Assembly (NCBI GenBank): GCA_013399015.1
Contig: VWZX01002689.1
Span: 6,164-70,163 of the forward strand
Reading direction: 5' to 3'
DNA from: Galbula dea
Taxonomy: Eukaryota > Chordata > Aves > Piciformes > Galbulidae
Length of the DNA stretch: 64,000 bases
Shown: piece after piece, positions 10,222 through 24,100 of the stretch
Position numbering within the stretch: the first letter of the stretch is position 1
How the letters are laid out: every line of letters begins with the position of its first letter
Translations under genes and position numbers: made by a program
The notes under the pieces: model-generated
Databases searched by the model: none
What the model was told of the DNA's origin: nothing
What the model saw: only the letters and a program-made list of their open reading frames with translations

Positions 10222-13200
10222 TAAAACATGTTGACATGTTTCTATCTGTCCCACATCACAGAGGTTCACATTTTTCCAACTTTCATTTTGTGTTCATGAT
10301 TGCATATCTGCCATTGTTGTCAAAGGTTTCAAGGATAGGTCTGTTCTTTGAGTTGACTTGTTCAAAAACTTTCTCTGCATTAAACTACTGTCCCTAAGCA
10401 TTGCAGAACACACCAACAGTCATCATAATTTGTAGAAAAACGGAGATATCTGAACTTCTGCTGTCAGGGAGCTGAGTGTTTGGGCTTGTTCTTTTGTTCA
10501 AAATTTAAAAAAAAAATTCTGAAGAGTACCTCATTGGGATTGATTTCTTCATTTGTTTCATCTTGCTTCCCGAGTCTGCACTGCAAGACACGCTGCAGTG
10601 CTGTGGTTGTTGCAGGGGGAGCAGAAAACGTGAAGCAGGGTATCCTGCTACAGGATAATTGTTTTAACCTCAGGGCAGTGTTAGCTGAAATTTATAAACA
10701 AACATGGTTCCTCTATTCCCCCAGGAACTGAACTCTGGAAGAAGCCTATGTGCTGTTTATGAACACACTTGTCTGTGAACTTGCTCATCAGTGTCTAAGC
10801 TCACGTTAAATTCTATTTGCCTTTTTTCACAGCAGAGATGGTGTTAACTGGGGGCTTAGGGGAAAGGGGAAGGAAGGCACAGTGGTTGTGTTCCTGTTGT
10901 TCGAGTCTGTTATATACTGAAATGATGGTACCTTGTCTTCTGCTTTTTCAACAGCTGCTTCCACTGATCAGAAAACATAGGAGATGTGAGGTTCCCGTGC
11001 TGAACACAGCGTGCCTGGCTTGCGACTCACAGCTCTTTGCAGCTGATAAAAGCAAAGAGGGACAGAGACACGGGAAGAGCATTGCAGACACCAGTGATTG
11101 CCAGCAGTGCTCAGTACACCAAACACTTAGCAAAGGACACACAGGGATTTTGAAAATGCTGCACACTCTGTAACAATCGACTCCCCACAGACATTGCTGA
11201 CACTATTTTGTATTGAAGGCCAAAGTTCCTAATTTCAGACTAACTTCTGGTTCTGTGAAGAGCAAGTTGTTGGACCTGTTTCCTACTGCCTCAGGTGGAA
11301 GCGGAGACACTCGATACCTGCTATCTGAGACCCTGCAGGAGAATGGCCCTGGGTTGGGGGGGTATGTTTGCAACTTCTCCTTGGCTGAAGAAGAGTAAAT
11401 GGCAAACTAAATAGAATCTAACAGTGTGACCTTAATTTACTGAGTTCACATCCTGTTTTGTGTTCTTCACTTTTTTTGAGAACAGAAAATAAACTTCTCT
11501 GCATAGGAATACTATATTTCAAAATTTTGTAACTAAACCTTTGTCACAATGCAGTCCAAAGAGTAAAACAAAGACAGGTAACTAATTTATATCGATCAAG
11601 CTAGAGCGATTGTTGAAATCTGCACATTGTATTGCTATTTAATTAACTAAAACTTCTCTTTTACTGCTTGTGAGTAAAAACAACAACAAAAATGCAGCAA
11701 AGCAAAATCTTACAGCTATGCAACTTTTTTTTAAAATAGGGAAAAAAAAAAAGAATTATTACCAATTTTAAGTGCTGCCAGTTAAGGTAATTTGTTTAAC
11801 GGGTATTTTTTTAAAAGTGTTTCAGGTAATTATTTTATTGTACTACTCTCATCTCCAGGCTGCCTCCTGAGGTGTAAATTAATAACTGCAGATGTGGGCA
11901 CAGCGAGAGGTTTTTATAGGCATGGGTGAGCTAACATTGAGGTGGGTTTGTGTTTAAGTTTTAAAACAAGTGCAAGTTTTTGTTTCCTTGTTGGAATGTT
12001 TTTTTGATGGGAAAATCTGTAGCAGTTTGCATCTAAATCCCTGGTCTCTTCATGTGGAGAACAGCATTTGACAGTGTGCTTTGTATCTTGTTTTTCAAAC
12101 GCACCTGCATTTGTTTAATTTATTACTGTTTGACTGTATTATATTGGTATAACCAGAGCTCCCTGAAACACAGGAGGTCTCTTGGGGTTCACCTAGTACA
12201 ACTGTGGGTAAGTGTTAGTTCCCATAAAGTGTCAAGAGTTTAAAAAAATTTAAAAAGTCAATAAACTGGAACAGACATCAGGGCTGAGAAGCATAATTTT
12301 GTATCAAGAATTAATCATAGTAGTTTCTGCATTTCACAGCACAGGGAAAAATTTATGAATATTTATTAGCAACAGCATTTTTAGTGGGTTTCAATAGCTA
12401 AATTGCACAATACTTGGAACATTTTTGTTGTACATACATAATTCTGCTTTTTTGTTTGTTTGTTTAAGTACATATTTCTCTCTGTTGCTACTGTGATTTA
12501 TATCAAAAAGGGCAAAGAACAGAGCAACTGCTGCTATCTGGAGAACAAGTGCACTGCATGTTATTAAACTCTCCTATTTTGCTTGCAGAGCAATTCTTGC
12601 CTGGGTAACATTTTCTCCTGAATGTTGCTCTGTAAAATGCCTTTGTTATGCTGCAAATCTAAAGGAGTCCAAACTAGGTAATTGTTGCAATCGCTGGTGC
12701 AGTTTCTACATTTTTGGTCTTGCATTACTGCTTTCAGCTGCACCTGTAACTGTGGGACCCTGTCGTATTCTCTTTTTGAGTGGGAGCAGAATCTTTTTGT
12801 CACACTTCCAGTTCTGTATTCACGTCAAATGTACAGTCGTTCCCTGTACAGATCCCTTTTTAGCTGAGAATATTTGTGTTGTCTTGTATTATTATGGGGG
12901 GAGGGGGGGAAGGAAATACAGCACCTGTAATACTCAAGTAGTAGTGTTGCCTGCAGGCTCACTGTTCCAGTGTTTTAAATTCCTTTGGTCTTCTGAAAGG
13001 AAAGCTTTGGCATTTGCATTGATTTGATGTTTACTGTTGGCTTCTTGTCTACAGAGAAACTCACCTGTAATAATGTAAAGGAGGTAAGTGTTTTGGTGTC
13101 CTGTGCTCTGAGGTCGTAGATAGCCTTTGGCTTGGGTAAATACTGTAAACATAAATCTGTTTACAATTTAAGCTCAGTAGTTCATACTTCTAGTTAATTT

Positions 13201-15446
13201 ACTGTTTTATCCAAAAACCTTAATTTTCTGCATTGAGATGCAAGGAGCTGGTTTAAAGACCCAGCAGTCACCACTGCTGTTGGACACCAAGGAGCAGTGT
13301 TTGGAAAGCATGCTGCTAGCCGTCCCCCTGATGGGGGGTTTTGCAGGCATGAGTCCATCACTGCTTCCATCAGCAGGGTAGAATAGCATTACCTTGAATT
13401 AGTTGAGGAACAGATAGGAGGTCAGCCTTAGATCCTCATTTGGCTTTCTTGGTATCCATGAATTGATTCTGAAAGGAGGTTTTTTTGTATCAAACTCTCT
13501 AGTGTAAACCAAGCCTTGAATGACTCTGGAAGGACAAGAGTGAGTCTTAGGTTTGGAAAAGCCTGTGGAAATTCACCTATGTAACTTTCGGTGTCACCAG
13601 CTGGGTTAGTCAGATGGTGATGACCATGAAGTAGATGTAGCTCTAGTCGTAGGCAGCACCTTTGTTTCAAAACCATCCTCACACTGGTCCTGAATCATTG
13701 TGCTTCAGGGGGGGAAAACACACACCCAACAAGTCCTGTCTGTCGATCGAGGAATACCACACTTGTCCACAAGAAGCAATAATTTAAATTACGGTGCGAT
13801 ATGCTTCTTTGCCTGTAAATACACTGAGATTGCCAATTCTGTGCTGTTTCAGAGTATTTTCTGTCATCTGGCCTTTATCTTCCCTAAGTAAGGGTGTGGA
13901 ACAATTCCCATACTTGGATCTGCCATTAACATGCTGCTTGCCAGAAGGGCCACTGGCATCAGCAAAGTAATGTTGCTGGAAGAGGAGGGCTCCTCATGGG
14001 TTTGCTACAACCCAACCAAATGTGTTTCTTCCTGCAGCAGCTTCATCAGCTCATACCACTTCTTGTCCATGGAAATACTCTGCCTGAGAAATTGACAACA
14101 GAACTATGTCCAGGGTTTGTTTCCTGAATGCAAAATTTAACGGTCTTTCTCCATATAAATTAACCTACTTCTAAAATCAGGTTGAAGATGTTTTGGCCTG
14201 TGGAGAGCAGGAACAGCCCTGGTCCTTACCTCACCACAGAGTTGGGCTGGCTTCTCAAGCAGCCATAGCATGTCCTGGGAAGTGATTTCTCAAGTACGTC
14301 GGAGCTGATGGTAGGATAAACTGTAAAATGACCTCACTGTGGAGCATTATTAGTTGCTGAAGATTTGTTCAGGTAAACCAATATAGGAATATCCTGCACC
14401 TGAAAAGGATTGGACTTGGTTCTGTCTTTGATCTAGCAAGTTGCTAGTGTACAAGAAGTAGAAGACAGCAAGGCACTTAGCTGATCTTTCTGGCAGCCTT
14501 TAATCTACATGTTTGTTTGGGAGACTTTTGCCCTTGGGTGTGCTTTGGCAAAGAGTTTGCAATGATCAGTAGGATTTGCTTGACTCTGGCAGAGTTTCAA
14601 GTGTAAGTAACCTGATGTTTGTTGCAGGAACATAATCTGTTGCTGAATCCTGTTCCTCTTGTTTTCCCTCACATCTGTCCCTTTTATTGCAAATTTGTTA
14701 CATTTAGTAGTTTCTCCACATGGCTGGTCACAAGCTCTCAAGGTGTGAAATGCTAACAGGAGGAGACATCAAAGCATCATTCTGTGCTCTTCCTGTATAC
14801 ATTAGGATGAAGCCAAAGTATTTGTTCTTGTAGTCAAGAATTCTCTCCTATGGGATATTGCCAAAGCACAATAACTTCCAAGGAAGAAGGGAAGGTGGCT
14901 TAGCTGTAGAGAGAATGTTTTAATGAACTACTTAATGTTAAAAGCTGCAGCCATCACACTGAACGAGTAGTGATCCAGCATTAACCTTATCATTTGATTG
15001 TGCATCTCATTCTGGCTCTCCCTACCATTTAGCAGGTACCTGCTGGTAAGGAGCAGAGTGTGTATTCCCTTTTTTTTTATATGCCCTTCCCACAGAGATA
15101 ACCCTGCCCACAAATTAGAAGGCAGTCTGTGCCAGCTTCTGAAATACCACCAATACATGCAGTGGTAAGGGGCAAGGTGTCTTCCTTCATTACCTGGAGC
15201 AGAAATTGGAATGTAATTTGCAATGTCTAATGTAAAACATGTTTGTTTGTTATTGGGTTTTTGTTTGGTTTGTTGTTTTATTTTTTTTTTCCTAATTGAG
15301 TAGTATGATTGCAAGTTGACCTAAGCTGTTCTAAGGTACTCTTTGGTGGTTTGCCAGTACATAATCATGAATAAAAATATTTTTTTATTGATTTTTAGGT
15401 TGTACGTTTAACATTCCATTCATGTAAAATATGTATAAATATATGG

Positions 15447-15452
15447 AATAAA
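15447..15452 (+). terminator. candidate distal poly(A) signal, ZNRF2
   Basis: AATAAA in a very AT-rich segment (15360-15470), after which base composition becomes more balanced. It could end a long 3' UTR isoform. Confidence 0.3.
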
Positions 15453-15470
15453 TCTTTTGAAGCACAGTTT

Positions 15471-18400
15471 TCTTCATACTTCCAAGTGATTCTTTTATTT
15501 TTTAATTTCTTTTAAGTGTTGTTCTTATTTTCTTTTTTTAAGTATTAGTGAAAGAGGCATCACTGTGAGGCAGAGCTTCTGTATGCCTGTGCTTCCAATC
15601 AGGGTGAAGCAGAAGAAGGAAAAGCAGTGCATGATGTATAGTCACAGCTAGAAAAGCAACTTGGTATCTTGCCTATGTGCAGTTCCAGAGGTATGAGCTG
15701 CAGAATATCTCGGCCAGCCTCAGGCCTGCAAAGCAGCTCCGTGACAGGCCTTTATCCAGCTGTCCAAGGACAGCCTTGGCAGAGCAGGGCTTGAAGGAGC
15801 TGCTGTTTTGCCAGGGTGGCTGGAGGTAAGGTGTCTCTGATGTGTTCTCTAATGATCATCAGCAGACATGAATGGTCTTCAAGGTTAGCATAAAATGTAT
15901 CTGCCAGGTCTGGAGGTAGGAAACTCACGTTGGTTGTTTAAAAAGGAAAAAAAAAAGGGGGGACAGGGGGAGAGGATGGCCAACAGCCCTTTCTCATCAC
16001 CTAAGACTAAGGACTGGGAAGCTCCATCAAAGCATCAAGCTTAATACACTGCTCATTCCTTCAGCTTCCCTCCCCCCCCCCAAAAGTCATAGTTTCCTCT
16101 TTAAAACTTGAGTCCTTGCCACCAGACCTGTGGCTGGGCAGTGCATGGATTTTCTTGTCCCTGATGGTCACCAGCACTCTCCCATCTGTCCCTAAACTGC
16201 TGGGAAGAGGCTGCTACAACAGGCTTCTGCAGAGATGCATTGCTGGAGGAGGGAGTTTCTGCCCAAAGCAACTGAGGGCATTAATCATTCTATAGCTGAG
16301 CACCCTGGCAAAGGCAGAGCACTCGAAACCTCCACCCAGTGCAGTACCTGCAGCTAACGAACACATGGTGTCCACACTGGCTCACTGCCCGCAGTGAGTA
16401 GCTGTGGGCATGAGACCTGGCTGTTTTGCTACCTCACATCCTCCTGCACGCCCTGGCAGCCTCTGAGGAGTTGCAGCCCTACTGCTAGGAGTGAGAGATG
16501 AAGATGGGGTCCAGATGAGCTGTGTGCTACCGAGGACACACAGGTTTTGGATGGTGTATGGCATATGTCTTCTGGGGGAAGATGGGGATTTTACAGTCCT
16601 TCCCCTACACTAGTTGGGAGTGGAGCTGTGGCTGCTCTGAGCAAAAACAAAGTGCATTTCACCAAGGTTATGTGGAGTGTGGGTGGGGAAAATGAAAGGA
16701 GTTCATTCTGAAGACAGGAAAGGCTCTTCTTCTGTTAAAAGTGTTGCATCTCAGCCCAACAGGGTGCTGCTCACAGCCAGGAGGGCTCGTAAGAAAGAGC
16801 TGCTGATAGAATGTAGTGTGAGGATTTGTGGCATAGGTTACTCTGAAGCTGGGTGTCTGTCCTTCCTTGCTCCACTTCTTAGAGAAGCTGGGTGTGGCTA
16901 GGAGTAGTTGAACCCCTTGCTGAAGTACAGTGACACTTACGACTCTTGTCAGTTCTCTCCATGGGAGATGATAGTTTTAATGCATTAATTAAGTCTGCAC
17001 CAAGAGACAGCTGGATGTAATTACTAAGGAACATATTGGTATCTCTTGCTAGTAGTGTAATAGTTTTTCCCCCACAATCACTTTCTGGGAAGCCTGAATT
17101 CCATCACTGCCAGGAGTCCCTGTGTTTTTCTCAGTCTAGAGCCATGTTATGGAAGCAATTGATAACTGGTTATTTGCATCAGGAAAATCTGCCAGAAATC
17201 ATTCCAGTTCAGTAGGTACAGGGTTGCATATGTGGAATTTAAATTAGTGGCATCTGTTGGTATCATGTCCTGCCACTCCTGCCTACAGCTGGGACATGCT
17301 GCCCCTTGCCCCAGAGTGCTTGCCCTGGAGATGAACTGGGCAGCAGTGCCGGCCCCAGGCTGTTCCCAGGAGCTGTCAGTGTGAGATGGTGATGCTGCAC
17401 CTCTCTTGTGCGTCTGGCCCTGCTACAGCACGCTGTTGGCTGGTAGAGGCAGTGGTCCATGTTCACTGCTGGATGCTGCACTGCTTTTAACAGAAACGGG
17501 AGCAAAACATGCAGCCGGCAGCAAAGAAAGCAGGGAGGGAGGGGAGTCCCTGAAGCAGCTAGAGCTGACTGGCCTTTTTCTCCCGTGGGTTTTGAGTGCT
17601 CTGTGCTGGGAGGTCTTTTTCTCCTTCTGAAGCTACAAGACTCAAGCAGCATCTGTGCCTGGCGGGATGCAGGCTGGAGCCTGCTGGCCTCTGCAAACAT
17701 CCCCTGGCATGTTTTTTTAGCTGAGGTTCTCAGCTCCATTCAGAGGGGTGCCTGTGTCCAAAAAGCCGAACAATGCCATAGAGGACACCACTTGCGAGGT
17801 GCTGTGCAGCTCATGCCCTCTGTCTCCTTGCCAGCCAGCTGCTGGACAACAAGAAGCCTCAGCAGAAGCCAAGTGAGACAGAGTTTTCTAGCCCTCATTT
17901 AATAAAGCATCTGTTTTCTGAGGGGGATGAGATCAGGGATGCATGGGGGCAGGGAGGAGGATTTGACATAAATAAATAATTGCATAAAGCCCATCCTCAG
18001 CTGACGCAAGATGACTCACTCCTCATAAAGGCAAGAGCGTAGAGGAGGCAGATATTAAAAGCATAGGGACACGTCCTCAGCTGAGCTCGGTGGAAACTGC
18101 AGGTACTTGGTGCCTTTCTGGATTGGGCCAATTGTCTATTGAGTCACATTTTGTGTCAAGCTCCTGCCCTGCTTTTCATTTTCACCCTGGTTACAGATTT
18201 CTCTGCTTGAACATGAGTTTAATATTTAACAAAGCCCTTCCCTGCCCCCTTTCCCTTCCTAGTTCTTCTCTGAGCTGGCTTCAAACAGAAGGAAAAGGAA
18301 AATGCCAAGCCTCTGGGCTTGGTCAGGGTTTGTCACCCAGAAGAATGACCACCATGGGTCTGTCCCCCCATGCAGCAAGTGGGGCTTCCTAACCCACTTC

Positions 18401-20605
18401 CTGCCTTAGCAGACCTGGGTGAATTTGAAAGGGTGCAGCTTTCCTCTTCACAAGTCACGCAAGCCAGGATTAACATCTGCTGAACTCAGGATTACAGAGC
18501 CTGGCAGGTAACAGGAGCATGAACACTTGACAGCTTCATTTGCTCCAGTCTGTGAGGTCCAACTCTCCTGGCTCACCAGACTGTACCAGCTAATTAAGTT
18601 GCTGACTTTGGTGTAGAGGATGAATCCCCACACACAAGTGGTTGGACATAATTTAGTTGTTTGCAGAAGGTTTGCTAGAGCTAGAGCTCTGGTTCTCTTC
18701 CAGCAAGAGCAAAGGCGACATTCTGCAGGAGGGCTGGTTTGCTCTCAGGTGTAGCTGCTTGCAGCAGTGGTGAAAGTGCTGCAATCAGAGCCAAATTGCC
18801 CAAAGTGGAACTGCTCTGGATCCTGCCACCACTTTCCCTGAGGACTTACCGATCACAGCCCCATAGACACTCCTGTCCCTGAAAACACTGCCCTGGATGC
18901 CTGGCTTGTAACAGGCATGCAACAGGATTTGCAACAGGGCTGAGGGTGTTGTCATGCTACAAATAGCTCCAAAGGTTGCTCAAAGGCAAAAAAGGGGCAG
19001 AGGTCTGCACTGGAAAGCTTGGAGAGGGACCTGCTGGAGAGATTCTGTACTGCTTTAGTCTATCACTGAAATTAGGACAGGCACACAGTTCCCTCCAACA
19101 CAGGTAAAGGACACCTTTGGTGAAGGCCCTTCCCGAATCACTTTCTCCTCCCCTCCATAAGGGCAGGCTGGCAAAGCAGGAAAGAACATTTTGACAAGGT
19201 GGATGGTTGTCTGATTTGTCAAAGTTGCTGAGAAGTCTTTAAAGGCCTTGCTTTTGCAGATAGTTTTGCAATTGAAACCCAGCTCATCTGTAACCGTGTG
19301 CCCTTTTGCATCAGTCAACAAATGGCTCAGGTGCAGAAATTGTTAGCTCACTTTCCTCTGGCATAGTTCAGAAGCCTCACCTGGCTCCCTGTGAGAAATC
19401 AGTGCAGATACCATGCATGGGTAGAGAGGAAAAGCCACTGAAAAATAATGAACATGAAGATGGTTTTCTCCCCCTGCCTTTTTTTTTAACCTGTGGTTTT
19501 TGTGCAAAGCTTTATGAGTATTTTAAAATGTGGGAGGGAGCTGGAGGGAGTAGATAGAGTTAGACTCGCCATATTGGGAAGCGAAAGTGCCCCATAAAGG
19601 AAGCCTTTGTTAATGTTTTGCTTTATGGGGCAGGCTTGGGAGATGGGAAGGTGAGGGTTCATTGGTTTGGCATTAAAACTGGAGGCTCTTCTTCCAACCT
19701 ATGGATTAGTCAGCAAAGGGAGAATTGTTTCTCAGAGTAGAAGGCAGAATTTGAGTTTACCTTTATAAAGTAATAATAACGTCTAATCTGAATACACATA
19801 AAAATCAAACACCTCACTCCTTTGCAAACTAGGTTTTGCGTTTTTTTTTTTAAGGGCATCTAAAGAAGTTACACTCCCTAAACACCGACTGTTTTTTGGG
19901 GGGGGGGAAATGTTTTCTTCCTGGCCCTTACCTGCCCCTTGCCTTGCACCTTCCACTAATTCAAGAACAGAATAAAAGCTTTCCAAGCAAATCTCAATCC
20001 TTCTCTGTGTTTACATGTTGCTGGGAGAAGGGATTTCTACTTGATGCAATTGATTTGCAGTCTTCCTTTCTCCTCATTGAAGCTAAGCAACTTAATACTG
20101 GGGTATTGCCACCAGCACAGGGACTAGGCCAAGAGTCAAGGCAATCAACAGCCTGCTAATTATTTTTTCACATTTATCTCCAGACCCCCTCCCCAGAACA
20201 AACGCTGTGAAAACAGGAGGTGGCAGTTTCTATGCTGCCTGCAAGTAAATTTTAAGCAAAAGTGGTTTACTGCCAGTTTTATGCTTTTACACTGATGGCA
20301 GTAAGGATTTCTGGTTGTATAAACAAAAAAGGAGTGGCTTCAGTATGGAAAAAAAGATGATTGAGAGTAATCTCAGCCTGATGTATCCATTTCTCAAAAA
20401 AACCCAACCCCAAATCAAAAAACCCCCACAAACAACAAAAAAACCCCCATCAGTGTCTTGCAACACTGCCTGTAGTCAGTGGAGAAATAAAAGCCTGATT
20501 TCTTCAACCAAGTATATAGGAATACCTAATAAGGAATTCATGTTGACATCACTGGTACCATGCAACTCTGATAAATGAATTATGTTTCCAGTAAAGCTAC
20601 ATATG
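15471..20605. other. convergent intergenic interval, no gene seen
   Basis: Between the ZNRF2 and NOD1 3' ends. It holds poly-A/G stretches near 15945-15970, a C run near 16071, a 10-G run at 19898-19907 and scattered open frames on both strands (for example overlapping frames at 17263-17902) without domains. I saw no RNA gene or recognisable mobile element. Confidence 0.5.
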
Positions 20606-20611
20606 TTTATT
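20606..20611 (-). terminator. NOD1: candidate NOD1 poly(A) signal
   Basis: TTTATT on the plus strand is AATAAA on the minus strand, about 440 bases past the NOD1 stop codon. The distance is plausible but unproven. Confidence 0.35.
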
Positions 20612-21051
20612 TTCAATTATGAGGCAGATAATGCTGTGGGCTTGGGTAGTTAGTGGCTCTTGCACCCTTTTTTGCATACATGTGTGTATGCATACATTTC
20701 TGTATATAAATAGAGATTATTTACATCGGCGTACAGAATAAATCTAAACTTAGTTATTAAAATGCATACACCTGCCAGTGCATTTGGTCTGTTACCACCC
20801 TGCATTTCATCTTCAAAGCATCAAACAAACATTAATTATTTACCCAGGCAGCTTCCCACTCACGAAAAGGATGAAGAATAACAGGCAGGGTAAGGGATGG
20901 AGCTGAGGGAGCGCAGCATGGTCACAAAAAGGCACCTAATCACATATCTCCTGCCATGAGTGCTGCAGATTTGCACCTGTATACGCTCTGCAGTCCCAGT
21001 GTAGGAGTCACCACTGTAACATGAAGCTTGTTGGAATGGGAAAGTCCTCAT

Positions 21052-21124
21052 TCAAAAGCAAATAATCCGTTCTTCATTTACAAAAGCTTTGGCCTCTTCT
21101 TGGCTTATCAGGTTCCCGTTCAAA
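21052..21124 (-). CDS. NOD1: NOD1 terminal coding exon
   Basis: It encodes LNGNLISQEEAKAFVNEER then IICF and TGA (21052-21054), residues 928-951. This is the short conserved NOD1 C-terminus capping the LRR. The acceptor is CCCTCCAG after a pyrimidine tract. The 3' UTR continues to lower coordinates. Confidence 0.96.
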
Positions 21125-24100
21125 CTGGAGGGAAAAAAATAAAACAAATGTGACTCTTGCCCATCTTGTGTTTATTCAAGGTTTTGGAGCAGAGGTACCA
21201 GCCTTGCTGTGCCTTGTGGGCTGTGTGGTTCTCAAGGGCACGCAGCTGGGACCAGCCTCAGATAGGCTACAGCACTGCTGGCCCCACTGCACAGAAGAGG
21301 AACTAGGCTACTTGCTCGGAGACAAAAACTGACCCTGTACCTACACTTCAGTGAACTAAACCCTGTGTTGGATACCCAACTGTCTGCATTTCAGCAAGCA
21401 GGATACTGCTGACCAAAGTTCTTACTATGGGGTGGGCATTTAAATAGTTTTCAGACCATCTTGTGTCTTCTGTAACAACATGGGAAGAAAACTCTTTTCA
21501 AGTCTGGCTATACCTCTGAAAATGAACAGTGTGGTTAAGTGCAGCTGTCAGAAATGCTGAAACCATTTAGACTTAAGAAATGATGGAGGTTAATGAACAT
21601 CTCTGAAAATTCAGGCAAGAATCAAAAGACAGATTTCACTCTGAAGATTCAGAATGCTTCAAGTGGGAATTAATGCCTCTTCTGTACAAAAGCTGACAGC
21701 GGCCTTTGAAAAAGCATCTCTTCCACGTCTCCAGAGAACTCACTAGTCAGATAGTGAGTCACTGTCTTCCTAAGCAAAAATTCAGTGTCCTTTCTCTAAA
21801 ACAAATACATATATTTAAAAATACACTTCATATTCAGTAATAAAGCAGCAGTGCTAAACCCAGCACAGTTCTATTGACTCCTGAGATGAGGGAAGGAATG
21901 TGGTTTTGTGACTTACAATGCACCTATGTGATGATGTGATGCCCATCTAATCTAAACCAAACACATCTTACAAAAAGTTAAACTTCTTGTAGCTTAGCAC
22001 TTTCAGTGTGTTTGGAGCACTGCCCAAAGAAAATCCAAGCACAAATTCTGTGAACCACATTATGTAATGCTAATTAAATGTAACCATCTCCTGCTTGTTG
22101 GGATTTAGCTCCTGAAATACATGACCATGTTCATAAGTGTAAAAATAAATTAGGACAAGCAAAACTTGGTTTATAAATTTAGGCACCAGCTCTGCAAATG
22201 CATGTTCTGTGAATCAGTGACGCAGCCAAATGTGAACTAACAAAACTCCCTGAAACTTGTAACACAGGGAAGTGTTACCTGTGAACCCCACAGCTGGAAC
22301 TACACGCCCTCCCTCACATAAACTTGCTCTGAATGTTTGGGCTGGGAAGTAGTAATGCTGGAAGTGTTTCAAAGTGAAGTTTACAAAGAGAGCCTTTGAG
22401 GAAGGGATCTTTACCAGACTTCTTTTATAGCTGTGTTCTCCTTGAGAGCTTCACTGAGGTACTTCACCCCTTTGGCTGTAATTTGATTCTGGATAAGCCT
22501 AGAAAGAAAACACTTCATGTCAAACCAATATGAAACTAATTTACAGCATGTGTACAACCTATGCTCAGCTGGATGTCAAGGAGCAGTGCTGTTTGCCCCA
22601 AGATGATGGCTGTGATTTCTGCCACTGAGGATGGTACACAGTATTGGTCAGGTGCCCCACATGAACTTTCAGAAATAGAGCCCAAAGGAGTCCTCTCTTC
22701 CTCTTAATCTTGTATGTGGTTGCAGTTTGGAGATACTGAGTTGCTGAGAACTGGCAGCTACTAGTACAGGATTGTCATATTTGCACTTCTTGAGACAGCC
22801 TAACCTTTGAGCTCTGTTTTCTTATTAAGAACACAGACATTTTTAAGCAATGTACAGAAAACTGAGTACAGAACCTGTGCAGGCCTAGTCTTTCAGCAGT
22901 TACAAACCAGATATTGCTAAACTCTCCTGTCCTGTTTATCAGATCAACAATATCTTTGAAAAATAAAGCACTGAATTTGACTCTGGTATGAGCAGGTACA
23001 GGCTGAAGCCACCTTAGCAGCTACAAAGTATCTGAGAAAGTATCTGAGCTGAGGGAAAAAAAGTGATACAGATCTGCAAGTAGCACAACTGATGATGCAG
23101 TAGGCAACTCTTAACTATCCACTGTAGCTCATCCTCCAAGCTAAAAATGAACAAAGCCTTCTCACCTGTCTAAGGAGGAAAATACTGATCAGCCTAACCT
23201 CACTGAATACTTACCTTTCAGTTTACCATGGTGTGCCCCACAGCTGTACCATCCCTCAGGATTCAGCATCAGGCTGAAAGCTAGAATCGATTGAATGATC
23301 TCTGAGGGAGGGAGGAAGGGAGGCAGGGAGGGAGAAAGGAAGGAAGGATGGGAGGCATTCCCATTAAAGGATTTTCTGCACTTGGTAAAGGAAGCAAAAT
23401 GCAGAGGGATCCACAGAATATCCTGAGTTGCAAGGGACCCACAAGGATCATCAAGTCCAACTCCTATTTAGGCACAGGACAACCCCAAAGTCACCCCATG
23501 TGTCTAAGAGCATTGTCCAAGTGCTTCTTAAACTCTGTGAGAGTTGGTGCCATGACAGCCTCTCTGGTGAGCCTGTTCCAATGCTCCACCTCTCTCTGGG
23601 TAAAGAACCTCTTCCTAACATCCAACCTGAATTTCCCATGGCACAGCCATGTAGATGTAGTGCAGAATCCACTATCCAGTAGATTTGTTCAGCTACTGGA
23701 AAAACACTTTAATTCTGCCTCAAATTCAACTATCTATATAGGTCACTACCTATTGGAGGTATCCACCAGTATAACCAACAAAGCAGAATATAAATTTGTC
23801 TACTGACAGAAACCCTTGGACAATACTGAGCCATGGTAAAGACCTGTATCTTAACTACTATGCCTGCTTTGGGTGGGGAAAGTTTTATTGTAAATTCAAC
23901 CCCAACTGCTCAGTGAAGCATATCTGCAGTTGTGTGCAAATAAATCAAGCCCTCTCCCCCTCACTTTTTATTTTCACCGTGATGGGCACCAGCGCTTCTA
24001 CTACTTTGAAAAGAGGCTACAAGTACTTGGCACCTCTAACAACGGGCACACTTCCTAAGGGGTGAGAACTAGGATTAATACAGGGAATGTTAGAGTGTGG

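Larger units (their letters stand above)
9765..15470 (+). other. ZNRF2: ZNRF2 3' UTR and downstream sequence
   Basis: AT-rich sequence with no convincing gene. Poly(A) hexamers AATAAA occur at 10216-10221, 11488-11493 and 15447-15452; I cannot tell which are used. No splice-consistent coding frame was recognised. Confidence 0.45.

Noticed and set aside
17263..17902. Long overlapping frames on both strands
   Set aside because: No recognisable protein family, no conserved motif, and moderately GC-rich DNA that lowers stop frequency.
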